NCBI GenBank assembly: GCA_028277405.1
Contig: JANQGH010000013.1
Coordinates: 62,001-126,000 of the forward strand
DNA from: Alphaproteobacteria bacterium
GTDB taxonomy: Bacteria; Pseudomonadota; Alphaproteobacteria; DSM-16000; Inquilinaceae
Length of the DNA: 64,000 nucleotides
Direction: 5' to 3'
Shown: positions 11,142-18,257 of the stretch, piece by piece
Numbering within the stretch: position 1 is the first letter of the stretch
Layout of the letters: every line of letters starts with the position of its first letter
Position numbers and translations under genes: made by a program
The notes under the pieces: generated by a model
Database searches by the model: none
The model's input: the letters and a program-made list of their open reading frames with translations, nothing else
What the model was told of the DNA's origin: nothing

Positions 11142-11167
11142 TCTTATGTCTTATATAAGACATAAGA
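11142..11167. promoter_or_regulatory. Perfect 26-bp palindrome, probable GntR operator for suyAB
   Basis: A perfect inverted repeat centred on TATA, with the core GTCTTATATAAGAC, lies 65 bases upstream of suyA and 158 bases upstream of the divergent GntR gene. GntR/HutC regulators bind palindromes of GTNT...ANAC type, which the core fits. It is strikingly AT-rich in GC-rich surroundings and may overlap the promoter -10. Binding by the adjacent regulator is inferred. Confidence 0.7.
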
Positions 11168-11324
11168 ATTATGGGCCGTCAATGCGGGAGAGACGATGTG
11201 GGTGCCGCACCGATACAAGGATCTCGGCCTTTAGGGTCATCGGTGCTCGCGGCCGTGGCCGGTGCGACTCGTCTGATCGCCAGAGGCTGGCGGACGAGGC
11301 GTTCGACAGGCTAAGAAACTGTCA

Positions 11325-12068
11325 ATGACCGACACCACGTCGCGCGACACCGACCAGACCCGACCCGGCTTTCGTCCGCTCTATGCCCAGGTGCGCGAGT
11401 TGCTGGTCGCTCGCATCGCGCGCGGCGAATGGGCGCCAGGCGAGGCGCTCCCGAGCGAAGGGCAGATCGCGGCCGACCTTGACGTCTCGCAGGGCACGGT
11501 GCGCAAGGCGCTGGACGCCATGACCGCCGACAGGCTGCTGGTCCGCCGCCAGGGGCGCGGCACCTTCGTCGCCAGCCATGACGAAAACCGGGTCCTGTTT
11601 CAGTTCTTCAAGCTCACCCCCGACGGCGGCGCGCGGGAGTTTCCGACAAGCCGGCTCTTGAAGGTCGAAACCGGCAGGGCAACCGCCGATGAGCGGACGG
11701 TCCTGGAACTCAGGCCGAACGCGCGCGTGATCCGCATCGAACGGGTGCGCGATCTGGCCGGCGGCCCGGCCCTGATCGAAACCATCAGCCTGCCCGCCGC
11801 CCTGTTTCCGGGCTTTGAGAAGGGCGAGGTGCCCAACAATCTCTACGGGCTATTCGCGACACGCTATGGCGTTTCGATTGCTGTTGCTTCCGAAACGCTC
11901 AAGGCCGTTTCGGCGGATGCCAAGGTGGCGACGGATTTGGGCGTCCCAAACGGGTCGCCGCTGCTGATGATCGAGCGAGTCGCCCGTTCCATCGACGGCA
12001 CGGCCGTCGAATGGCGTCGCTCTCTATGCCGGACCGATCGCTTTCACTACGTTTCCGAGTTGCGGTAG
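11325..12068 (+). CDS. GntR-family (HutC/UTRA) transcriptional regulator
   Basis: 247 residues. Winged helix: PLYAQVRELLVARIARGEW, PGEALPSEGQIAADL, VSQGTVRKALDAM, and LLVRRQGRGTFV (residues about 20-85). The C-terminal UTRA effector domain includes RIERVRDLAGGPALIETISLP and LLMIERVARSIDGTAVEWRRSLCRTDRFHY. Divergent from suyAB across a 247-bp region containing a perfect palindrome, so it most likely represses suyAB and responds to a sulfonate such as sulfolactate. No strong Shine-Dalgarno is evident before the chosen ATG. A different regulator family (LacI) appears to control uptake, giving two-level control. Confidence 0.88.
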   Translation: MTDTTSRDTDQTRPGFRPLYAQVRELLVARIARGEWAPGEALPSEGQIAADLDVSQGTVRKALDAMTADRLLVRRQGRGTFVASHDENRVLFQFFKLTPDGGAREFPTSRLLKVETGRATADERTVLELRPNARVIRIERVRDLAGGPALIETISLPAALFPGFEKGEVPNNLYGLFATRYGVSIAVASETLKAVSADAKVATDLGVPNGSPLLMIERVARSIDGTAVEWRRSLCRTDRFHYVSELR

Positions 12069-12366
12069 GCTGGCGGCCGGATCACAACCGATTTGTGCGC
12101 CTGGGTATGCGGCCGAAGCGACAGGCCACCACGTTCGCGGTCACGTCGCCGCGCCACCGAGACTGCCACGAACCGTGCCGGCAGGTCTGGAAGCCGTTTC
12201 ATGCCAGCCGTCGACAGTCGCTCGAAGCCCACCCAAAACGCGGTCCGGCTTGATCGGGTCCCTACCCTGGCGAAGCGCTGCGATCCGAGGCGAAGGCAAC
12301 GCAGTCGGTCACAGATCTGGCGCCCGGCCGTATCCGATCCCGATCCGCCCTTCAGATCGATAACCT
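12069..12366. other. Region of 298 bases between the GntR gene and a convergent small gene; nothing recognised
   Basis: No open frame here has family features, and no clear hairpin with a T-run is visible that would act as terminator between the convergent genes. It separates the sulfonate module from the unusual giant-protein locus. Confidence 0.5.
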
Positions 12367-13053
12367 TCAGGTCGAAAAATAGAGAATTGAGCCGGCTGCG
12401 AGCGGCATACCGGGCGTTCCTGGCTGCTTCATCACATAGACCAGCGTATAACTGAAGTCGGTCAAGATATTCAGATTGTCGAGCGTCACCACACCCATGT
12501 TCTGGTCGTCGGGGATGTCCAGGGACGCTGCCGGCCGAACCCCTGTATACGGGCTGGCTGAGCCATGCCAAAGCCCGATCCAGTTGCCGTTGGCCCGCGG
12601 CAGATAGCCCGACAGAACCGAATACTGCACCTGGATCGAGGTTCTTGTTACGGCGCGCAAGGTCAGTCTTACATCCAGCGGCAAGGCAGCGATGGCGGTC
12701 GGCGCGTTCGCTATGACCGCCAAGGCGCACATCGTGGTTGCGTCAGGGCCAACCTGATAGGTCAGGCCGTAATTGAGCGGCTCGAACTCAAACTGCAGCG
12801 TACGCCGATTGGGCTGGTCCTCGGTCTTGCAGTGATACAGTCTCAGCGGCCGGTCCTTTGTCGTGGGAACTGTCGTGTCCCACAACGCGATCGAGTTTTC
12901 GTTGGACATCGGACGGTTTCCGGCAATGCCGTTGCAATCCACCAGGATGTGATCCTTGGCCTGACTCAGGACTTTGATTGAAAACCAGTTCAGGCTGCCT
13001 TCCGGCGGATCCTCAATCTTGAATGGGATTTCGTCTGCATCGGTACGCGCCAT
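12367..13053 (-). CDS. Uncharacterised 228-residue protein with two related beta-rich repeats (paralogue of the 13543 gene)
   Basis: I do not recognise the family. The protein has two similar halves of about 100 residues: the first contains NSIALWDT and ends FEFEPLNYGLTYQV, the second contains NWIGLWHGSASPYTG and ends TDFSYTLVYVM...PLAAGSILYFST. The same pattern (N-aromatic-IGLW, SPY or SY, D...YT..Y, LAG..FST) occurs in the protein encoded at 13543-14202 on the other strand. No signal peptide, membrane segment or cysteine-rich region. The N-x-I-G-L-W motif recalls the start of Ig-like SKICH-type beta-sandwiches, a resemblance only. Divergent from the 13543 gene across 489 bases, so probably co-regulated with the giant-protein operon. 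Confidence 0.75.
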   Translation of the reverse strand: MARTDADEIPFKIEDPPEGSLNWFSIKVLSQAKDHILVDCNGIAGNRPMSNENSIALWDTTVPTTKDRPLRLYHCKTEDQPNRRTLQFEFEPLNYGLTYQVGPDATTMCALAVIANAPTAIAALPLDVRLTLRAVTRTSIQVQYSVLSGYLPRANGNWIGLWHGSASPYTGVRPAASLDIPDDQNMGVVTLDNLNILTDFSYTLVYVMKQPGTPGMPLAAGSILYFST

Positions 13054-13542
13054 GACAGTTTTGGGTCCGCCGGCATCAATCGTCCTGCCTCGGCTCCGCC
13101 GCAGCTCCTTGTCCTATGCGGTCCATACGTGCCTTCACCGTCTCACGCTGGGACGCATGGGGACGAACTGTCAAGCTGTTCGGATCCCTCAAGCGCCGCT
13201 TCGGTCTGCCTCGCGTCGCGGGAGCCGTCGAGGCCGGTAGTGCCATCAGGATCGATTTCCCGTGCCTCAATTGCCGCGAACATGTCTGTCGCCGCCCGAC
13301 GACAAAGGATCCCACTTGGCATGCTACTGCTTCGTGCGGAAACTGCGCTGCCGCCGCCTGCAATCCACCTCGATCGATGCTTGGGGTTTCGCGGAGTAGT
13401 CTGGGCGCAAATTTGACTTGCAAGAGATCCAAATCTGTGGAGAGTACTACTTAAGCGGCATTATTCATGTAATTGTACATTTATTTCGAGAAGCAGGCGC
13501 CGCGCCCTGGAATCTCGATATTAATTGCAAATGGAGGAAAAA
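13054..13542. other. 489-base divergent intergenic region of the giant-protein locus
   Basis: No supported gene. Several open frames of 95-118 codons overlap each other on both strands but none has protein-like features. The part from about 13440 to 13530 is clearly AT-rich compared with its surroundings and is the likely promoter area for the rightward operon; it contains a small palindrome at 13467-13480 and the strong ribosome-binding site of the 13543 gene. Confidence 0.5.
13467..13480. promoter_or_regulatory. Small palindrome ATGTA-N4-TACAT in the AT-rich promoter area
   Basis: ATGTAATTGTACAT is a 5-bp inverted repeat with a four-base centre, 62 bases before the 13543 start. It could be an operator or part of a promoter for the operon that ends with the 4018-residue protein. 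The site is short and could be chance in AT-rich sequence. Confidence 0.25.
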
Positions 13543-14202
13543 ATGCCAGACGAATCCAGCGGAGAGGTCTTTGTTTCATCAGCGCCGACCGCGCAGGCGA
13601 TCTACATGGCGGCCATCGGCCGGCCACTTCCGGACGGGGTCAACGTCAACTACGCGACCTTTGACCGGAACGAGCCGAAAAAGTTTGGTAACCAGTTCTT
13701 CGTTTGGGAATCGGCGAATTCGACAGTGCCGTGGAGCAGGGACCCGATTGCCAAGGTGCCACTGGCTACGAACAGCTATTCGGGCACCCAGAAGGTCGGC
13801 TTCGATTACGAGCCGCAGACCGGCTACATCATCGGCTACGGGCTTTCGCCCGACCCCGGTTCGGTGTGTGCCACCTTCTTCATTCCGCCCAATGCGCCAC
13901 CAGGTGACACAATGAATCTGACGGTCGGCTCGCCGGTTTGGGGCAGAGGGTTCGTACAGATCAAATACGACGCCTTGGCGAACTATGATCCCAGCGCAAA
14001 CTGCAACTTCATCGGCCTTTGGAACGCACCGCAGGCCAGCTATGACGGCAAAGCGCTGGCCACAGCCCCCGTGCCCTACTCGCAAAGCAGCGGGCCGGCG
14101 TCGATCATGTACGACATCCTGGCCAACACGACCTACACCGTCGGGTATTTCATGGGCGGCAACACCGCGCTGGCGGGACAGGTCACCTTCTCGACCGGGT
14201 AA
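13543..14202 (+). CDS. Uncharacterised 219-residue protein with two related beta-rich repeats
   Basis: Not a family I can name. Two halves of about 105 residues: the first has NQFFVWESANSTVPWS...VGFDYEPQTGYIIGYGL, the second NFIGLWNAPQASYDG...IMYDILANTTYTVGYF and ends ALAGQVTFSTG. The second half matches the C-terminal half of the divergent 12367-13053 protein. Start chosen at ATG 13543 because GGAGG (13533-13537) is five bases upstream; an in-frame TTG at 13525 overlaps that site. No signal peptide or membrane helix. It is followed by a hairpin and a 14-bp tandem repeat before the 1256-residue gene, and is probably the first gene of that operon. Confidence 0.78.
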   Translation: MPDESSGEVFVSSAPTAQAIYMAAIGRPLPDGVNVNYATFDRNEPKKFGNQFFVWESANSTVPWSRDPIAKVPLATNSYSGTQKVGFDYEPQTGYIIGYGLSPDPGSVCATFFIPPNAPPGDTMNLTVGSPVWGRGFVQIKYDALANYDPSANCNFIGLWNAPQASYDGKALATAPVPYSQSSGPASIMYDILANTTYTVGYFMGGNTALAGQVTFSTG

Positions 14203-14207
14203 CGCTT

Positions 14208-14258
14208 GCCCCTTGCGCCCTGGCGTCGCGCTTCGTCGCCAGCTTCGGCGCTTGGGGC
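14208..14258 (+). other. Strong stem-loop between the 13543 gene and the 1256-residue gene
   Basis: GCCCCTTGCGCC (14208-14219) pairs with GGCGCTTGGGGC (14247-14258) with two mismatches, and the inner CTGGCG (14220-14225) pairs with CGCCAG (14237-14242). There is no T-run after it, so it is not a standard intrinsic terminator; it may be a partial terminator, or stabilise or process the mRNA so that the small protein is made in excess over the two very large ones. Confidence 0.5.
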
Positions 14259-14276
14259 TGACAATATCGCGGCCGT

Positions 14277-14318
14277 GATCGATTTGCGGTGATCGATTTG
14301 CTGCGATCGATTTGAAGA
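14277..14318 (+). repeat. Three tandem copies of a 14-bp repeat (GATCGATTTG + 4)
   Basis: Units GATCGATTTGCGGT (14277-14290), GATCGATTTGCTGC (14291-14304) and GATCGATTTGAAGA (14305-14318) share the first ten bases exactly. They lie 36-77 bases before the start of the 1256-residue gene. The period is not a whole helical turn; a direct-repeat protein site or slippage product is possible. Confidence 0.75.
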
Positions 14319-14353
14319 GGTAGCCGTCCCAGTGACCAGCGCGGGGAAAGCGC

Positions 14354-17300
14354 ATGGTACAGTTCGTTAGGCACCAAGAGACCAGACTATACATCGCGGA
14401 CAGCAATCCGGCGTCGGCGGCATGGTGGGGTTTTGTCGTGCCCGGCGAACTTGCTGACCCGCCCAAGGGACCGATCGCGCTGAAGGATGCCCTGGAAAAC
14501 GGCGACTGGAACGGCGCCCTGGTTTACGTCGCGGCGAATGCCGACGAAATCGCGGAGAACGCCGACGCGTTTGTCGCCGCCATCGAGGCTATTCTCGCCC
14601 AACAGATCAATGCCGGGGCGCTGATCTTCTTGCCCTCGGGCCGGATCGAGGATATCCGGCCCACCGGAAACGACTGGATCCCACTCAGCCGCTTCGGCGG
14701 TCAGATCACGCCCAATGCAATCTTCGACATCACGCTCACCGGGCAACCCGATGTTCCGGGTGTGGAGGCGGTGTTCAACTCGAACGTGGCGCTCAGTGTT
14801 CCGGCCGCGTCCGACAACGCCTGTATCCTGTTCACGCCGACAAACACCAGCCCGGCGATCGAGTTGGGCGGCCAGGAAGCCCCTGATCAAACGCCACCGC
14901 CCGCGTTGACCGCATCGTTGTGGTTCGAGGGCGATGCCAATGGCGCCTTCACGTTTTCGCTGCTGATCGATCAGCAGAGCCTGAACAGCCATCTGAACAT
15001 GGGTTTTCAGGTGGTGATCCCGAATCCCACGCCCGGGGCCAATGGCAGTGGGATCGATCCGATCCCCTGGCTGGCAGCCTATCTGCCCCTGGCCCAGCCG
15101 ATCGCGAGCCGCGCGAACTGGGTCGGGTTCGATGCGCAAATCAACGTCAAGAATCCGAACAATCTGGTATCGGGGGCCAGCGAGACGGCGTTCTTTTTCA
15201 CCGGCCAGAACGGCGCCGTCTCGCAGCAGCCCAAGACCGAATTACGGTCCACCTATATGACCGACTACGGCCATACCATCGTGCTGACACCGGTGACGGC
15301 GGCCACCCAGGGTCAGCAGCGGGCAAGGCTGGTTGTCAATCCCGGCTTCTTGAAGACACCGTTGCAGAACGGGTTTCGCTTTGCGCCCGCCGGAGACTTC
15401 CAGCTGACGGTTCCCGATGCCGTGGCGCCACCGCCGGCCAAGGCACTGTGTGGCATGTCGGGCACCGAAACCATCGCTTTTCTTCCAGCCTCGGCTGGGT
15501 CCGATGACGGCGAACGGATGCGCTTTGTGCCCAACATGCCGGCAGGTGTGCCACGTTTTCCGTTGCCGCCCTCTTCGCCCGTCGGCCCGCCCGTGGATCC
15601 AAACGCCTGGCTTTTGGATCCGACCTTTCTGACGAGTTGGACGGCCTTCGTTGCTCCGCCAACCGATGGATCGCGCCGGGCCCATTACACCGCCGCTCCG
15701 CAAGGTGCTGAGTTGTTTGGTCACCAGAAGTCCAAGGTCGAGGGCTATTTGGCCCCGGAGGACCCAGGTGTCGGTTTGCCGCCGGACGGCAGCGTCACGT
15801 ATCCGATGTTCCCGATATCGGGCTTTGTCCCCGGTGACAGTATCCAAGACGTGTCATCGGAGGAAATGCAGCTTCTGAGCCGCCAAATCATCAGCCCGAC
15901 GCGCAAGGGGGCGATCGCGGCGTCGGGGCAGACCGCCCCCTCGTCCTCTGCCAATATCTCGCTGTCATCGCAGGCCGGCGCGGCATCGGACGACCAGCTG
16001 GTTAGCACCACGACGCCGACCGGTTTCATCACCCGCTATTCGCAAAGCTCGGGCCGCTGGAAACAGCTGCTGCTGGCCCAGATTCTGGCCACGTCGGTCA
16101 CCGGCGCGCGGCAAATGGGCTTTGTCGATCTGAACCCCAAATTGACGGCCGCGTTCCAGACCACGGACCAATTTCTGGTGGTGGCGAACAAGGCCTATCT
16201 GGGCACGCCGGCGCCGGCCGGCGTCTTCATGCAACCGCTGGCGCCGGATATGACCGAACCGGCACGGTTCTTCAATCACATCAACATAGGCAAATGGAAC
16301 TTTGCCGCACAGGTCGGCCAGCGCAATGAATACGGCGATTACCGGTCGGTAATGCTGGTGAAAGGCGTCAAGGGCAAGATCCTGGACATCGACCCGCTGA
16401 CCGGCGCGGCGACGCAGGACAGCCTGGTGATGAACCCCGAAAAGTGGACGATGAAGAACGATTTCGCCGCCCCGTCCTCGGAGAAGTCGGACGCCGATTT
16501 GTCCCAATTGGTGCCGCTGTCCAGTTGGCTGGTCGATTACTGCCAGGATGCTTATGCCAATAGGGACAGCCCGTATTTCGCCAATTTCGCCAGAATCATC
16601 ACCGACGAGAACTGGACCGGCGTGCTGATCCTGAAGGCCGAGATCGACGATGTTCCTTCGGATCTGGCGGGAATTCTGGCCGGCGTGAAGGACCCGTCGG
16701 ATTTCTACGCCCACCATATCGGGATCGAGATCAGCCAGATCGAAAAAGAGAAGATCGAGGTCAGGGACACAACCTCGATGTTCGGGTTGGTCTACTACAT
16801 CGACCCGCGTTACGACGACAGCAAAGCCCCGCACACGATTTCCGCCCGCGACCCGTCGGCTCAGCGAGACTTCACCTTGCTGACGTTGAAGGCGCTGTTC
16901 GAGAATTCGGCGATCAAGACGTTCGACAGCTTGGCGCAGATCGTTCTCAATTCCATTTTCGGCAGTGCCGTCGAAAAGATGCAGGAGATCAGGCCCGAAG
17001 GGCGGACGGAGAACGTCAACAACGCGGTCCTCCTGGAGGGCGGTGTCCAGAAGAACGGCGACGCCGTGCTGTACAGCCTGGCCTCGAAATGGCCGAACCA
17101 ATACTTCCTCGCCAACAACGTCCTGACCAGTGTCGAGATCGATACGGCTCAGATGTCGACCCGCGACGACGGTCAGAGCAGCGGCACCGTGGTGTCGTGG
17201 ATCGGCATGAGCGGCTATATGAACTTCGCTGTGATTCAACCGCCGCCGCCGCAGTTGACACAGGATCCGCAGCCTGCCCTGCCCGATTTCGACATCTTCT

Positions 17301-18124
17301 CGTTCGGACCCGACGATGGCGATGAGGACGCCCTGCGCCAGGGCCTGAATTTCGACAATCTGGGGCTTAGGATCACCGTGCCAGCCGCGTCTTCGGGCGT
17401 CACTTCCGAAACGTCGCCGACAATCCTGCAAATGGTCGAATCCGAGATCGCCTTCAACACCGATCCGGTGTCCAGCCATTTCCGCGATCAGAGCCTCTAT
17501 AAGGGTTTCCAGTTGGAGCTGCAGGGGTTGCTGTCCGGCGACGCCAGCGCCGACGGCGATGCCGAATCCAGCCCCGCGGGACTGGGTTTTGCGCCCGTGA
17601 TCACCGAATACAAGCTTCGCGACATCGGCTCGGGCTCCGGCAAATGGCACGGGCTGAAATTCAAGCTGAACCTGGGTACGCCAGGTAATCTGGCGGGCAA
17701 GGTGAACCTCAATTCCAGCCTTCTGTTGGCTTGGGCGGATGACAGCGGCGCCGCCGGTCCGTCGCCGGGCCAGACCGTGGCCGACACGCGGGCGACGGTG
17801 GGAATCGAGTTGCCCGGTGCCGGGGCCGGCGGCGAACTGTTCAGCCTGCAGACCGTCATCAAGCTTTCGATCGGGCTGATCCAACTGACCTACACAGCGC
17901 CCGGCACGGGCCACGACGCCAATCCCGGCGGCTATCTGCTGGTACTCAACCAGATCGCGCTAAAGCTGCTGGGCCTTTTGAAGATACCGCCCAGCGGCAA
18001 CACAGCCTTCCTTTTGTTCGGCAATCCCGAGGCCACCGATTTAAGCGGGCTGGGATGGTTTGCGATGTACAACAAGGAGTTGAGCGATAACAAACTCAAA
18101 AAGGACGCGGGCAGCGAAGCCTGA
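14354..18124 (+). CDS. Uncharacterised 1256-residue protein of the giant-protein locus
   Basis: Function unknown. Start ATG with GGGGAAAG upstream. No Sec signal (MVQFVRHQETRLYIADSNPAS) and no convincing transmembrane helix. The N-terminal part looks alpha/beta (LKDALENGDWNGALVYVAANADEI), then mixed beta sequence with long proline-rich loops (PRFPLPPSSPVGPPVDPNAW, about residues 400-420), then a region with NWTGVLILKAEIDD and FYAHHIGIEISQIEKEKIEV (about residues 755-800), an acidic linker (DFDIFSFGPDDGDEDALRQG), and a C-terminal beta module (about 1090-1240) with TVIKLSIGLIQLTYTAPGTG and ALKLLGLLKIPPSGNTAFLLFG that resembles the repetitive beta part of the next protein. Encoded 133 bases before the 4018-residue gene in the same direction; the two probably act together. 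Confidence 0.85.
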   Translation: MVQFVRHQETRLYIADSNPASAAWWGFVVPGELADPPKGPIALKDALENGDWNGALVYVAANADEIAENADAFVAAIEAILAQQINAGALIFLPSGRIEDIRPTGNDWIPLSRFGGQITPNAIFDITLTGQPDVPGVEAVFNSNVALSVPAASDNACILFTPTNTSPAIELGGQEAPDQTPPPALTASLWFEGDANGAFTFSLLIDQQSLNSHLNMGFQVVIPNPTPGANGSGIDPIPWLAAYLPLAQPIASRANWVGFDAQINVKNPNNLVSGASETAFFFTGQNGAVSQQPKTELRSTYMTDYGHTIVLTPVTAATQGQQRARLVVNPGFLKTPLQNGFRFAPAGDFQLTVPDAVAPPPAKALCGMSGTETIAFLPASAGSDDGERMRFVPNMPAGVPRFPLPPSSPVGPPVDPNAWLLDPTFLTSWTAFVAPPTDGSRRAHYTAAPQGAELFGHQKSKVEGYLAPEDPGVGLPPDGSVTYPMFPISGFVPGDSIQDVSSEEMQLLSRQIISPTRKGAIAASGQTAPSSSANISLSSQAGAASDDQLVSTTTPTGFITRYSQSSGRWKQLLLAQILATSVTGARQMGFVDLNPKLTAAFQTTDQFLVVANKAYLGTPAPAGVFMQPLAPDMTEPARFFNHINIGKWNFAAQVGQRNEYGDYRSVMLVKGVKGKILDIDPLTGAATQDSLVMNPEKWTMKNDFAAPSSEKSDADLSQLVPLSSWLVDYCQDAYANRDSPYFANFARIITDENWTGVLILKAEIDDVPSDLAGILAGVKDPSDFYAHHIGIEISQIEKEKIEVRDTTSMFGLVYYIDPRYDDSKAPHTISARDPSAQRDFTLLTLKALFENSAIKTFDSLAQIVLNSIFGSAVEKMQEIRPEGRTENVNNAVLLEGGVQKNGDAVLYSLASKWPNQYFLANNVLTSVEIDTAQMSTRDDGQSSGTVVSWIGMSGYMNFAVIQPPPPQLTQDPQPALPDFDIFSFGPDDGDEDALRQGLNFDNLGLRITVPAASSGVTSETSPTILQMVESEIAFNTDPVSSHFRDQSLYKGFQLELQGLLSGDASADGDAESSPAGLGFAPVITEYKLRDIGSGSGKWHGLKFKLNLGTPGNLAGKVNLNSSLLLAWADDSGAAGPSPGQTVADTRATVGIELPGAGAGGELFSLQTVIKLSIGLIQLTYTAPGTGHDANPGGYLLVLNQIALKLLGLLKIPPSGNTAFLLFGNPEATDLSGLGWFAMYNKELSDNKLKKDAGSEA

Positions 18125-18257
18125 GAGCGTCCGAAAGCATTGTGCCCAGATGGATGAATCCGCGGTGCCGAGCCGCGCGCGGAAACGTCTTTTCCGCTGG
18201 CCGGGATGTATCGGGCAACCGACCGGTCGTTCATCCAGGTCAACGAAAGCCTGAACG

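Noticed and set aside
13076..13454. Small genes of 95-118 codons in the divergent region of the giant-protein locus
   Set aside because: They overlap one another on both strands, lack ribosome-binding sites and have no protein-like pattern.
15965..17914. 649-codon open frame on the minus strand inside the 1256-residue gene, and a 654-codon one at 20574-22538 inside the giant gene
   Set aside because: Both are antisense shadows of GC-rich coding sequence; their translations are rich in Arg, Gly, His and Asp without fold-like patterning, and the plus-strand genes are continuous.
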